Assembly (NCBI GenBank): GCA_029721435.1
Contig: CM056588.1
Location: forward strand, 43,344,493 to 43,408,492
DNA length: 64,000 nucleotides
From: Gymnothorax reevesii
Lineage: Eukaryota > Chordata > Actinopteri > Anguilliformes > Muraenidae
Direction: 5' to 3'
A model generated the notes under the pieces. That model saw only the letters and a program-made list of their open reading frames with translations. It searched no databases and was not told the origin of the DNA. The position numbers and the translations under genes were made by a program. Below are positions 45,849 through 59,439 of the stretch, in pieces; within the stretch, counting starts at the first letter, position 1; each line of letters starts with the position of its first letter.

Positions 45849-47940
45849 GCTGCTAACCGACATTTTATTCAAATTCATTCAAGCTGACAGTGAGACTTGT
45901 ATCCGCTGCTGAACATTCTGTTAATTTGAATGGCCAATCTTAAGTCATGGCACATTATGGCTAGTGGTAAGGGAACAGAGAAGTGTGGTTTTGATGAATA
46001 CTGACATTGCGCAGATGTGCACAAGTATGAGTATGGGCACTTATTTACTGATGTGAGCTAAAATCTCAATTAGCATTCAGGACAATAATCTTTGTTTGCC
46101 TGTGAAATGTCCTTCTCCAGGCAAAACAAACAGACAATGTTTCATACAACCCCCATCAAACAGCTATTCACTGTGAAATTTAGGCAAACAAGTAGCCTGT
46201 TTAGGTTTGATTATTTGTACTTACTTCTGAATACTGAGACATTGTGGGCAAGTTTTTCTTTGCTGCTGCAATTCCTAGTTTCTCTTTGATACTCTGGCTG
46301 CTACTACTCGCCTACAGCTACAACTCGTAGCTACTGCTCCTGAAGTGCTTACTGCCATCTTACCTATAGTTGTTACAAACTAATGCTCCAGAACATATTT
46401 CCACACATGCACAAATTAATTGTGCTTTAAAACCATAATGAAACACTGGTGTCTATATCATGCTTGTACTTCTTTCTTTGTGTGCAGCAGTATCAGAATG
46501 CATGCATCACAGCAAATGGCTGCAACTCATGAGTTTTCGAAGAATAATAGAGTAATATGCATATAGACGCAATCTCTGGAGGTGAACAGTGACTGTATGA
46601 GCGATGTCGGAACTTACAGCAGCATATTTTCTTTTCCAAAACAGAGCTGTAAGCTTCAATACTAGATGCTGTAAAGCTGACAGGCAAAGAGAAACTTCTC
46701 TGAGCATCAACAGTATACTCCGAACTGCACAGAAAGGGTGCCCTAGCCCAAAACACACAATTCAGTGAAATACTCTTCAGAAAATCCCAATGTCAACAAT
46801 CCTGTTAATTTCATCTGCGTGTACATGGAGGTGGAGGTGGTGGTGGGGGGGTTATTGAAGGGGTGAGTGTTCGGAAGGTAACTGAATAAAAGGAAGCGCA
46901 GACATTGAAATTGGGAATGCAAGAAATAAGTTGTGTAGTGAGTGCCATGACGCTTAACTCGAAGGAAGCAAGGCTGGTTTTGCATGTTATTAATTGGAAA
47001 ATTTATGTACTTTTTTTGTTTCAAATACATATGGACTTTCAGTGGGCCAGTTTCATGCTACTTGCATAATGGATTATTACTGTCACAACACCTTCTGTCA
47101 GTCAAACCAAAGCATTTATTTATTTATTTATTTTCTGATTAGCTTCACCCAGCAGCCAAGGAAATGGTTTAGCCGCTTAGGTTTGATTATTACACGATTA
47201 CGTGAAAAAGGTCACACCAGCTCCTGGAAACTGCTCATCAAAGCGCAACCCTTCTGCGTTACTTTTGCCCACTGCAGCTCATCAACATCACTCAGCAACC
47301 TCCTTCCCCTCACCACTACTCAAGCGCCTTTTTTATCCCCAGACACATGACATTAACAGAAAACTACACAGTAGAACAAATGATAAAATCTATGATAGAA
47401 GGAATGGCAAAAAAGACAAACTCCAAGCAGAACATGAAAGATTAGAGAATCTGTGACTATTTTGTTTTTGGGAATACCTCAACGTAAGATCAGATGAACT
47501 GGCATTAACTAAGGCATTCGTCGAAAATTATAAGCGCTGTGCTAGTCTTTTAATTAGGCATGACAATAAACTCACATATGGGTGAATGAATCATCAACTG
47601 TATTGGGTAATGATTATGCATACACACTTAATTTTACACAATACTAAATAGTAAACAACATTGAGTTGTTTGAATTTTGGGTAGGTAGGGCAGTTTACAC
47701 GCATGTACATGCGCATTAAAAGTCTTTGTGCGGTACTGTTTGTTACGCACCCCAGAGTCACATGAGGTGAGCGCTTCTAGCCTGAACTAAACACCATCAC
47801 ATTCCAACTCCAACCAATTCCATTGAAACCGTAACACAATCCATATCCTCCAGGAGGAAAATAAGCTGTGGGTGTGTGAAGGCATTTTGCACACACATGG
47901 ACACATATTTTTATTGTGTTTATTTATTTTTTTGCGAAAC
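45849..47940. other. Unique stretch without a recognised gene
   Basis: (TTTA)n at about 47115-47132. Frames at 46994-47456 lack domains. Nothing further to annotate. Confidence 0.5.
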
Positions 47941-48260
47941 GTGTTCATTGCTTTCGCCGGCCCAGTGCTCGCACAGCTGGCAAAACCAATTTAAAGAAGC
48001 ACTCTCTCTCCCTCTGTGCTTCAGCGACGCGGCCTGACCTTCACTGTGCGCCTCGGAATGATGAACCGACAATAAAATGGATTCGGATTTGATTGCCCCC
48101 GAAGATGAGCGCGAGGAACTGCTGATGCCGAACGAACAACACGCCTCCGAGTTCCTCCTCTCGGCTTCCTCCGTTAGTCACCCCCTTTATGTCGCGGTGT
48201 TTTCTTTTGCCCGTACGTAAATACTGAGGCCTCGGCGATAAAGAGCGGGCGTCTGCCGTC
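47941..48260. promoter_or_regulatory. CpG-dense patch
   Basis: CpG is enriched over 48020-48260 compared with flanks. It encloses the small ORF at 48077-48220. It may be a small CpG island with an unannotated first exon. Inference. Confidence 0.35.
48077..48220 (+). CDS. Small unrecognised ORF in CpG-dense DNA, 47 codons
   Basis: ATG in a favourable context (aaaATGG) begins MDSDLIAPEDEREELLMPNE. The peptide is acidic, with Leu- and Ser-containing segments (EFLLSASS), unlike low-complexity artefacts nearby. A gtacgt word at 48213 could act as a splice donor just before the TAA stop. I do not recognise the family. It could be the first coding exon of a host gene, but no second exon could be linked, and chance is possible. 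Confidence 0.3.
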   Translation: MDSDLIAPEDEREELLMPNEQHASEFLLSASSVSHPLYVAVFSFART

Positions 48261-51086
48261 AACCGTCGAATGCGCCAGAGACTGACAGCTCTATTCGGAA
48301 TGGAGAGAGAGGGAGAGAGAGGGAAGTGGCTTCAACTGACAGCTGGGCTTTAAGGTAGAGCTACCTATAAGGACCGCTCGGAGCAGATGCTGTTGGTATA
48401 CGGACCGTTTGGAGCAGATGCCACTTCACATTCTCCTGATGAAGTGTCTTAATTAACTGTCGTCTCTGACGAGGTTGCGCAAGCTGAAGCCTGAAATAAA
48501 TGAGTTCCATTGACTTTGGGATCTCAGTGAAATTTTTCAGCATGCTGTTTAGAGAGAAGCAATACTACCGATTGTGATGGCTGTGAAGACTTATCAAATC
48601 TGAAATATTATCTAGGGCACACAGAGCTGAACGATACCAAGACCAGTACAACCCCTCCCATGCTCTAGGGCGGATTGAGGACCTGCTCCAGCCATTAGTA
48701 TGTTCTTGCTACTCTAGTGGAGAATTCTGGGATAGGCCCACCATCCCCTCATCCATGGTCAAAACGAAGCAAGCAGATCTGATAATGGATGTATGGTTGT
48801 ATAATGGATGTGAAGCTAGATGCATGTTTCACACATTAATGCCATTTATGTCGAACGACAGTCGATCTCCCCAGAACACTAGGCAAAGCAACGACACAGC
48901 TGAAGTTTCTGTACTTTCTCGCAACCTCCCAGTCATGCTTGAAAAAGTTTTTCACACTGTTCTGGGCACAGTCTGTACCCAAACAGAGCATGAGGACCGA
49001 GAGTGAAAAGCTGAATATCTCAATACAAGAGCTGTCCTTCCCCACAGGCAGATCAAACTCTGGGCTCCATCTTCTCACCTTCATTTGACAGGTCAATTAG
49101 CCGAATAATCAGAAGGTGCCAAGGTTTTGGAGGCACTTCCAAATTATCTTTTTGCCTCGAGCCTCCCAGAGAATGGACACAACTCTGTCTCAATGACAGT
49201 GACTAGTGGCCTGTAGCCAGGTTAAATAAACTGTTCAAGAGTCCATTTTAATTCCACTCTGGCAAGAGCTGGCTCAAACTCACTCTTTAGGAGTTACTTT
49301 GACTGTGCAGGAGTTGACAGAACTGTACATTTCACTGTGTTGGAATGTAATCTTGAAGTAAATACTTAGTGCTGAACACAAAAAGAAAGCTGTCCTAAAT
49401 GTTTGTCGGGGACAAAGGCTCCAAGCAGTGAAGATTAAAACCTGCACTGAATAGACTGTAGAGCCTGGTTATTGACCAAAGCCGCTCAGGCACCAGAAGA
49501 AGGGTTCCTTGGCACGTACTGCAGTTTGCACAACCATAAACTCCCCTGCAGAACTTTCTTTCCTCTAAGGTGGAAAAATAAGGGGGCACTGACCTAGTTT
49601 GGACCCTTTTCCACCTTGTGAATACCACCCATCTTTGATTCCCTCTCTGTCCACCGATTGTGAATTCTGCTCTTTTCGTGCGACCTCTCTGACCGCGAGA
49701 CTGTATCTCCCGCACCAGAACCAACTCAGTCGTGTTTTCAATCCCAATGTAGATATTTGTTATATGAAATATAAATATGAAACTTTCGTTGGCACAGGAA
49801 GAGATACTACACTGTCTCATTTTTGATGTCTTATCAAATATTAAACTGCAGCCAAATCATTCTGCATCCAGAGAGTGGCTTTCAGCAAAAGTCTTCTTCC
49901 CCTCCTGGTCATTCGTACTGCTCTTCCCCAGCCGTACGAGGATGGAAATCTGCACTCAAACCAGGACAGCAGTCAGCCAAGCTCTCCTTACAGATTGAAA
50001 ACACACCCATTTACTTAGTCTGTGCTGCTCAACTAAAATTTAACTGCTGAATATTTAATGTGATTTGCTGGGCCCTACTTAAATGATACTAGCTGCAACT
50101 CCACACTCTTCAAACAGATGTGTTCAAATTTATGCTTCCGATAAAAGCTACCCACTAAAATCCTGTATTTATTTTGCAGCCAAAGCCAACTATAAACATC
50201 AACTGGATCCAGGCATGTCCAACAAGGGACAGCCTGGTGTGCACAGTGTAGAACTGATACCAATAATTCGCAATAAGAACGCTTCAGGTCAGGTTCTAGC
50301 AGGTTCTACGTCTACACAGATATTCATTCCATGTTTGCATGGGTTTACTCCAGATAATACAGTTTTCTCCCACCCTGAAAAACATACAAAATTAGAAAAC
50401 CCCCCCGATTAGCGATGACCTGGCTTTAAAAAAGGAGTTATAGACCCCTGGTGCTGCATCGTGGCTGCAAACATGAAGGTAACTAGAACGGTTCAAATGC
50501 AGAGGACAAACAACCTCTGACCAGGACTTGCAAAGGCAAGACAATGATGTACAATGCTCCAGCATTCAGTATTAACTAGGGACAGCTGCTGATTCAGTGT
50601 GCAAGCAATGTTCATCTGCACTGCTTATGTGCATGTGCAACACAGGTGCTCGTAAGCGCATGAATAAATGTAACAACTGCTCTGGATTGAAATAATCAAT
50701 ATGTGCATAATCTCCTTTGCCTCTTTGTTCAGAGCAAGGTGAATACATATTTCCCCTGGCTGGCAAAGGTTCTTGGCAGCAAGCAAGGCGCTGCTCTGCA
50801 CTTTTTCAAAAGGAGCTAATCTGGAGGAGGTTTCAGCGGCGATGAACTGTACGGAAACTGATCCCATTATTTGCGGACCTTTGCCTGGCGGAGGTTACAG
50901 AAGAAATATCGTGGTGCATAATCCTTTTAGTCATAATAACCCGTCAGTAACCACGGTCTCTGAGGCACAGGAGAACATGAGCATTTTTCCCTTTTCTATT
51001 ATTAATTTATTTACTCATTTAGTTATTATCGCTGTTTTTATTGAGTTTCCATCTTCACCAACTGCCACCGGCTGGCCCCCTCCTCA
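48261..51086. other. Unique stretch without a recognised gene
   Basis: A short direct duplication lies at 48371-48421 (ggaccg..tcggagcagatg and ggaccg..tggagcagatg). Frames at 49395-50050 overlap antisense with no domains. A dispersed-repeat scrap (gggtttactccagataatac) is at about 50340. Confidence 0.45.

Positions 51087-51128
<42 letters not shown>
51087..51128. repeat. (ATCT)n microsatellite
   Basis: About ten perfect tetranucleotide units. Confidence 0.96.
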
Positions 51129-52379
51129 GTATCATGTCAAGAATAAGAAGTTAACCAGAAGTGTTTTGGTATCATGTCATGAAAAGGAGGCTCTGACCGA
51201 GGTGAGATCATGTGACTGAGTTGGGTAGCCCGAGTGAACGCCTACTTCGCACCTCGTTAGAGAAAATGTGACTGTCAGCCCTCAGAGGGAGATATATCAG
51301 TAGTACGGCTTTGACCTCCGCGCTAGGCCAGACTTCTTTTCCCTTCAAGGGCTGCGTTGTATGATGGAGGTCGTTTTAAAGTTGTGTCGGGGGGGGGGAG
51401 AGACAAATGGGCTTGTCAAAATGTAGGCTTGACGGACGCCTTTGTGTGACAGCCTCCTGTCAGAGGGAAGCAGAGGGGCGGAGAGGGTGAACTGCGTTGG
51501 TGTGATGGAGGAGGGAGGTGGGGGGAGAGTGGGTGATGGTTATATTAGTTGCCCTATTGTAATAGATACTGACGGTGGCTCCGGGCTGAAGAAGCCAGGA
51601 CTAATATCTCACATCTTGGGGGTGCCGTACACGGACAAATCGCACAGCAGGTTCTGATCCAAATTTTACTGTACGACATGAATCTAATTAAACCTCATTC
51701 GGTTCTGGGCTATGCTGGTTAGTCAAATCACAACATCACCGATCAAATCTGCACAGAAACAGTGGATACGAATCATAACATTAACGCTTTGCAGTCCATA
51801 TTCCTTCCTGGGAAGCTGTCCTGGAAACCACACGCTCATGGAGTTTGAGTCAGTTTCTGATGCAAACGATGACTCCGCCAAAGGGCCTGAACATTGTAAA
51901 CTGGCATACGACACGAGCTGAAGCTTCAAATATCCTGAATAGTCAGACTGAGTATAAAATGCAAGTCAAGCAATTGAAATTGTCAAGCTAATGCGAGCAT
52001 TGAACAGTCGGACAGCGGCAGTTCATGAATTAAGCAAATACAATTCAAGTGATCCTGGGAAAAAGCAGTAGGTAAGTACACTTGGTACTCAACAAGCTTG
52101 ACTCACTTTTGAAGGTGAAGGAGAAAAAAATACCATAGCAGCTCTGAGCTTACTCATAAAGAAATGCCTCTTGAGCAGTATGTCTTTTTATTTGAATAAG
52201 CCATCCTACACACACGTGTGTGCACTCACACACACCTCATCAAAGAGTGAACTCAGATACTCAATATGCAGATGAAGTGAGTCAATGCGATAGGTGGAAA
52301 TGCATGCACTTTTGAACTTAAACTCCTGCTGCGGTGCATGCACAAACTTCTGATTTTGATTCATTCCGAACCTAAGTGT
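51129..52379. other. Unique sequence without a recognised gene
   Basis: G-rich runs near 51389-51399 and 51510-51530. No gene. Confidence 0.5.
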
Positions 52380-53494
52380 TGTGATTCTGCCTTGTTGCCA
52401 TGTTTATTTTTTGATTCTGCCATGTCTGGATTATGATCTCTGCTTTGTCTGACCATGCTTTGTATTTTGGATTGGGCTTTAGATGCCCGGCCATGTTCTG
52501 TTTTTGTCTTGTCTCCGTTTTGTTTTCATTTTCCATCTTTGCAGTTTTACTCCGGTCCATGTTTTGTTTTTCACCATGCATTGCATTTCATCTTCCCCCG
52601 TCTGGTCTCATGTCTTGTGATCACTCAGCCCCAGTATTGCGTGCCACTCTTTCAGGGATTTAATGGTTTCTGGGATTTCAATCAATCCTTCCAATCTTGT
52701 TTACTTCCTTCATCTCGCTTTTCTCTTTTACTTACAATACTAACAGATTATTGTTTTAGTTAAACTTACTAAACAAAACATTGTTTACAGTACTAACTTA
52801 CTAACGAGCACTAGAGATTTTATAGCTGCATTTTACTAATTGACTAACGACCTCTCAGCATTCGCCCTATTCAAGTCTCCGCCTCTTGTCTTTATTTAAT
52901 TTACTTTGCTGCAGTTTCAGTGGAACCTCCGCGCTTGTTAAACTCTGTTCTCTCTCCTTTTCTGTGCACGGTAGTACTCCTTAACCGGAGCCGTATGTTT
53001 GTCAGTAGGCTGTCTTCGTGATCCCTGTCCGCGTTTTGGCTTTTGCCAATTTCTTGAAATCAGGAACTTCCTCATGTTCATTCCTTTGTAATTAGTCTGA
53101 TCCTGCTCACCTGTTTCCCTTTGTAGCATGTGACTTCCCATTTGTATATTTAAGCAGTCGTTTCACAGCCAGCTCCTTGTCAGGACGTTTCTCCTAGTTT
53201 ACCTGTGCTGTGACTGTTTATGCCTTGTACTCCCTGTGATTCACTTCTGACTGGACTATCCATTATGACGATTTTGACTTTGTTTTGGATTTGTTTGCAT
53301 CTGTGTATATCAAACCTTTTTTGCCCGACCATGAGTTTTGTGTTCGCTGCCCTGATTACGACTTTGATTACGTCCCTGGGATTCTGATTTTTGGATTGTG
53401 GACTCTGAACTGTTGCCTCCTGCTTTGCAAGGGTTCGCCCCCTTGTCTAATAAAACACAAGCTTTTTGGATTACTTGGTTCTTGTGACCTCACA
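52380..53494 (+). mobile_element. LTR-like unit, 1.1 kb, probable gypsy-type solo LTR
   Basis: Begins TGTGATTCTGCC and ends ...GACCTCACA, giving TG...CA termini. It is T-rich with tgtctgaccatgc and ttttgtttt words typical of fish gypsy LTRs, a tatttaagcagtcg TATA-like word (about 53146), and a ctaataaaacacaagc polyadenylation signal (about 53448) near the end. No internal coding region and no clear target duplication. Alternatively, flanking ctaagtgt and acacttag words are inverted and could be termini of a DNA element. Confidence 0.5.
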
Positions 53495-56400
53495 CTTAGA
53501 ACCACCCACTCATCAATGTGTCTGTGCATTATTATTATTATTGTTATTATTACTATTATATTAAGTATTTTTTAAATAGAGGTCTGGTTTATAAGAGGTA
53601 GGAGTGGAGGGAATGGGATATCCTACATGATTAGTGTCTTTGGGCAGGTTGTGTACAGGCTCTTATAGTTGTCATCTATCATCAGATAAAACAAGACTGC
53701 CCTTAAACATACCATCAAACTATACCCCTCACTGAGAAGTTGATGCTGCATTTAGCCAGATTATACTTTCATTTATATTTATTTGCAGTCTCCATAATTG
53801 TCAATGAATATTAACATGACTTCAATTGTTTCACACTGATGAATCATTCCAGATATGTAAAGGCGGGAAGTTTTTGGGTTGCAATAGAATTTAAAAATAA
53901 ATTGGAAAACATCAAAACTCAAATAAACAGTGTTCCTGTAATGTGAAGGTGTAGATTTTCTACTCTCTCCCGCTGGGGAGAAAGCTGCTGCCATTGGAGA
54001 CTGGGCTCGCTCCATTTTAGCTTGTTTTGTACTGTGAATGATTACCAGAAAACTAATGTGTAATTCCCCCTTTTATGAAAGGGAATTACCATAAATTAAA
54101 ACTGAATCGGCATCTGCTCTGGGTGCTGCCTCTGTAAGCAGGTATAGCAGAGGCACTGGAGGGGGGAGGTGTGTGTGGGTGCGGGGGTGGGGTGGGGGTT
54201 GATGATTTTGGTTCTATTTTTTTCGATTTCTTTCAAGGCCAATATGGCAGACAAAGATAGCGGGCCATGATGGCGAGTCATGTACCCAAGGTGCTGCCCT
54301 ACCCTGTTCCTGATATACACCTGCTCCAGCATCAATACCCACAATTACCTTCTCATGAAAGGGTCCACAGAAACACAGACTAAGGGTCCACAGAAACACA
54401 GACATTAAAAATAAAAAAAAATGAAAGGTTCATTTCAAAGGCGAGCACTCATTCCAGAAGAATCTGTCTTTAGCCACACTTCTCAGGACAGAGTCAGAGA
54501 GTGAGAAGCAGGAAGGGAGAGTGATGGAAATGCAGTAAAAAAAAATATCCACACTTACAGATGGTCATTGCTACATTTAAATTATGAGTTTTCAAATCTT
54601 ACTCTGCAGCCCTATATTTTTGGGTTAGCGCCTTGTGTCAATTTTATTTGAAAAGATCAGTAAAACACGCTTGTTAAAACTGAAATCGAGCAGCATAACT
54701 AGTGCAGCGTGAGACCTTTTACTGCAGGGCTGGCAGACTACTGTAGTTTTCTGTATCCTGTAACTTTAACAAAAAAAAACCTGAATATGGAGCTGATCCA
54801 ATTCATTTACCATTTTACAGCTTCACCAAAACACAAGCCATGAAACAAACTGCTTTCACACTGCCAAAAATGCTTTATAACTGCAGAAAACAAAAGTGCA
54901 ACTCACCCAACTTCTCCGACGACCGCATTGGCTGGTATCATATGAAGACCACAAAACCACTAATCATGACAAAAAGAACAATTAGTGAGGTCACATCAGG
55001 AATAATCTCACACAGGCGTGCATTACGAGATACATTTGATACTCCATTAAATGTTTTGTATGGTTTGTTGCAATAAGGCAATTATAACAGGGGCACTCCA
55101 TACACATTTCTACAATTGTGAGAGATAATTACTCCCCTAGCTTAGACACAGAGACATATTAAGAGTGACGTTTTCGCACAACGTTGCATTATAGTCACAA
55201 GTATCATCATGGTCACAGTGAAAATTAATAATGGTCATCAGGCCCAGAGATTAAAAAAACCTGACTCATTCATTTTAGTTTTCGGTAAACCTCTTGAACG
55301 GTAAACCCCTGCTTCACACAGTCTCCAAACATCAATGTTGAATGAGCTTTCCGCGGCCCCTCTGATAAATATTTCAGGGCTGACACGCAGGCCGTCGAGG
55401 CTCCTATTAGACACAATCCACTGTCCACCGTCGGCTTCACTCATTAAAATGAGATTTAACAGCGACTTTCATTTTCAGTTACAAATGTGCCAGGGCCCAG
55501 GCTATCAGTCAATGTCAGGAGTAATCTCATTTCCTTCACACCAAATCTGTCCCCGCTCGCTCATCTGCACCGGGAGAGCGAAGGAGAATGAGCGTGTTTT
55601 TCTTCTTCTTTATTTATTTGTTTTATTTTATTATAATTTTTTTTTGCGTAAAATGGGGAGATCTGCAACAAACTGTGAGCTGTCTGGGGACGTATTCCTG
55701 AGTACAGCTTTGTGCATGGGAGGTCACCTACTATCGCACCCCCCCTCAACCCCACATGCACAAGTCAAACCCGCCCCCTACACTACCCCTCCAGCCCCAC
55801 ACCAGCACCCCACACCCCACATCCCCCCCAACCCCGCTTTGCCATGGGTGCCACCGAATAGGAATAAGTGGCATGAATAACGCACATGCAAATGGACAAC
55901 AAACTTGAAACTATCCATCAAGAAGTTTAGGGCTTTTTTTTGTCTACCACTGGGAGGAGTGGAGGCCCAATTCCCCTGTTCGACCCAACTGCCCCCCCTC
56001 CCAACCATCGATTGCACCTCCATCCCCAAACACCCTCGTGGTTCCCAGGAACCCAGAGTCACGATTCTCCACACCTCTTCACCCCGGAGCACAGGGAAGA
56101 GGGATATTAATTATGGTGCAGCAGAGAAGCAGAGTGACTCGTATGGTGCTGAGAAACAGATAAATTAGCAAATGAATGCAGCGGTGCCCTTCATGTGATA
56201 CTACCGCTGTGATAATTTGTTATCTCTACCCTAACAGCTGCGTACCAGGTATAGCTCTCATTCTCTCGCTCTACGCCCCCGCCCCCTCCATACCGCCAAT
56301 CCCGCCGTCTGTCCCATCCAGCTCCTCTGTCCTCTGTATCCATTCACTGTGGCACAGACTGGGTCACTGGTGAGTATTTCGAGTGTTCTGTCATGCCGCT

Positions 56401-56594
56401 CAGATGGCTGAATGCGCCGGACAGAAACCGAGGTGGTATGAACTCCCACCTTTCATCAGATTTATGCGTGGATATGAGGCATGAGTGAGGAAACATGCCG
56501 AACTTCTGCCACTCAGTCTGAAGCCCTATCGTTTTCCTTTATTCTGCCAACTTCTCTCCATTTCACTCTGTTTATCCCATCTCTCACTCTCGCA
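53495..56594. other. Unique stretch without a recognised gene
   Basis: (ATT)n at about 53529-53560, GT/G-rich run at 54160-54200, C-rich run 55738-55840. 54830-55080 and 55260-55560 are repeat-free. The 181-codon frame at 55335-55880 is Pro-rich through the C-run and is not credible. Confidence 0.45.
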
Positions 56595-56840
56595 TTCAGC
56601 CAGTTACTCACTCATTCACTCGCTCCTGCACTCAGTCATTCAATCACTCACTCTTGCATGCAGTCACTCATGCACTCAATCAGTCAGTTGCTCCTGCACT
56701 CAGTCACTCTTACAGTCAGTCAGTCAGTCACTCTCTCATGCTCACTCTTGCACTCAGTCAGTCAGTCATTGAGTCAGTCAGCCACTCACTCACTCTTCCT
56801 CATACACTCAGTGAATCGGTCTTTCACTCACTCACTGTAT
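56595..56840 (+). repeat. Tetranucleotide array, CACT/CAGT-type
   Basis: Degenerate repeats of actc, agtc and attc, with longer-order words such as tcctgcactcagtcact. It explains the Ser/Leu/His-rich frames in all forward frames. Confidence 0.85.
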
Positions 56841-57283
56841 CCCATCACTCCTCCCTTTCTGTCTCTCTTCACTTTATCCCCTTCTCTCCCTGGAAACTTT
56901 TTTACTCCTTTTATCCCCCCTTTTCTCCTCTTGGTTTCCCTCTCTTTCTCTCTCTCCCTCCCTCTCAAAGTCTTCTTCACCGGGTCCCCTCCGTCCATCG
57001 TTCTGAAATAAGGCATTTCTCTCACATTAATAACCTGAGTGCATTTGGTAGGAGACGGGTTTTCAAAAAAACACTTCAGCTACAAACACTTTCAGCGAGC
57101 GCTCCATTCAATCTACTACGTCATAACTTATTAATTTTGAAATATTCACTGTAAAGTAATAATCCTCTAATATAATTTTTAAACAGAATGCGACATAAAA
57201 AATGACTGTAAATACTACATGGGTTTTAAATTATGAATGAGGTTCTCAATGCCATTGCCCATGAGGGAAGATGAACAAGATCA
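56841..57283. other. CT-rich then AT-rich sequence before the foldback element
   Basis: 56850-56970 is CT-rich. No gene. Confidence 0.6.
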
Positions 57284-57355
57284 CTTTTTTCCTGCAGGGG
57301 CTGTAACATTTTGCGTACTGTACTGTCCTGTAACACGGACCACTGTAATTACTGT

Positions 57356-57595
57356 CCTGCTCCACTAGGGGGTTGGTCCGGACCACTGGTCTTTGGAGCA
57401 TGGACCACTGCAGTAACTGTCCTGCTCCACTAGGGGACTGGTCCGGACCACTGGTCTTTGGAGCACGAACCACTGCAGAAACTGTCCTGCTCCACTAGGG
57501 GACTGAACCGGACCACTGGTCTTTGGAGCACGGACCACTGCAGTAATTGTCCTGCTCCTTAGGGGACTGATCCGGACCACTGGTCTGGGGTGTCT
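57356..57595 (+). repeat. Left tandem array, 65-bp unit, about 4 copies
   Basis: cctgctcc starts recur at 57356, 57421, 57486 and 57551, exactly 65 bp apart. Units contain the palindromic core GGTCCGGACC or a variant, and the words ctggtctttggagca and ggaccactgcagtaactg. Confidence 0.93.
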
Positions 57596-58234
57596 CGAGA
57601 CAGCGAAATTTTGCTTTCAGTGGCCTTGCAGAGATACCGTCTCGGAACCACTAACTGTACAGTCCATGCTAGGAATATTGCAATCACATTGTAAATGCCT
57701 GCTTTACCCTCAGCATTACTGTTGGGCAAATCATTTATTTGGCCGCTATTTGGATAATTAAATCATGAGGACTGTCGGTCTAATTGTTCGAAATATTTGA
57801 AGCCAGTAAACTAAGCTAGTAACAATCATTCTGCCCTGACAATATGCAGCTCACCGTTTTTTGCGGCGCTGTTAGCTGACGGATTGGAACAGTGGTCTGA
57901 TTGGAAAACATAAATGAAGGACACCACACTTGCCACCAAAATTATCTTGATTCGCAGAAGAATTCTGAAATGTCGCTCTGGCTGGAGAAAAAAAATTGTC
58001 CTCGAGCGACAGTGCATAGACATAATTATAATTAGATTATATTCGTGTAGGCTCCTGAATGTAGCCCATTATATTGTTGCAGTGAGGTCGTACGGGGGTG
58101 AGATAATTCTGGCTCCTGCTGGGTTAAGAAGAAATTTCAACTGTACAATTTTTAGACTTTAATAAATTTTTGTATTACATTTGTATTTCATTTCTGATAG
58201 GCGTAGTCATGGCCTCCTGTCCTAAATCATTTTT

Positions 58235-58600
58235 CTTTCGGGTAAAAAGAAGCACTTATACTGGGGTAATCTAAGCTGGAAAACGTTTGATTAAATTCAT
58301 TACCATTACTGAAATAACTTGCCGACTTTTATATAGGCTAAATAGCCTACATAAATAAATCTATACAGAACATCATGATAAGCTAACACAATTTGAGTTA
58401 TTATTTTATAGTCATATACCAAAAATTTCACCAAAAGTCATTCTCGAAAGTAGGCTACGTTATGTTGATGGATTCTAGTAGCCTAACTCTTTTCAGTCGG
58501 CGATTATATCAGTAGGCTAGATCGTGGTGCTTTTATTCTGCAGATAGACATACTAATTTTAGGTAGAAGGCGAGAAGAGTGAAATAGGCTATAGTCTGAT
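58235..58600 (+). repeat. Inner module I1, inverted copy at about 59440-59790
   Basis: aaaagaagcacttatactgg, cttgccgacttttata and agatcgtggtgcttttattc all have complements in 59440-59790. Copies are diverged. Confidence 0.75.
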
Positions 58601-58850
58601 TACATCATTAAAATTTAGTTTTGATTAAAACTAGCTTATCTCGGCCGATGCCGCTACTGTACTACGATCTGCTGTAAATTGGCTTTGACAATTCAAATAG
58701 GTTATAGGCTATTACAGTCATGGGATGATTTCATCCCATTCCTGATGGACAGCAGCACTAACCCTCTGCATGGGTAAAACATTTATCCCCCTTGACAGAT
58801 TAAACACTTTTATCCTTTGCTCAGAAGGACTGAATGGTAAAACCATTCAT

Positions 58851-59274
58851 TCATTTTCTCGTGTTTTCCATGAAGCCAATTTACTTGTCAGAAATTGCCA
58901 CCGCATTTTCAAATGAATTACGCGAAGCTATAATCAAAACCCCATTTCACGTATTACATCCTAGGCTGTATGGCATCGTAGGCACACCCCTCTGCCTGAG
59001 TTGCCTATAGCTATAGCCTTCGATTTAAAATTTAGCTTTTATGGTGCAGAAAGAAAGCACAATATTCAACCGAGATTAACAGCCGAAAGCAATGTGTGAA
59101 CTGGCTGCAATTTATTGACACAACTTTCCAAACCTACCAATCATTTTTATCGTTCTCCATCTAGGCTAGATAGAAATAATCTGTTAATTTCGAGAATAAA
59201 TTGAGGCAATATTGGTTATTTGTCTTACTCTATATTCATCGGATTTTGATGGGTGTCACTGGCTAGTTTATTAA
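58851..59274 (+). repeat. Inner module D1, direct copy at 60153-60750
   Basis: Shares cattttcaaatgaattac, cacccctctgcctgag, caaccgagattaacagccga and ttcatcgg words with 60153-60750 in the same order and orientation. Confidence 0.85.
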
Positions 59275-59439
59275 CTTGGGTCAGTGTTTATAGTGACTGT
59301 TGTTACAACAAAGTTTATATAATATACAAGCGACCAACCTCTTGTTATCTATTTATTTTTTTATTTATTATTTTCCTCCCGGAAACAGCCATGGTATTTT
59401 CAAATGAATAAACAAACACAAAGTTGTAATAAAAGCTCA

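Noticed and set aside
49395..50050. Overlapping frames of 60-141 codons
   Set aside because: Present on both strands over the same DNA, with no domain or known similarity.
55335..55880. 181-codon frame
   Set aside because: Crosses a C-rich run; the C-terminal part is Pro-rich low-complexity.
56481..57154. Overlapping frames of 95-176 codons
   Set aside because: All arise from the tetranucleotide array, being open in several forward frames at once.
57356..57600. CRISPR-like array (regular repeats)
   Set aside because: Units are contiguous, without unique spacers, and lie in a eukaryotic transposon-like element.
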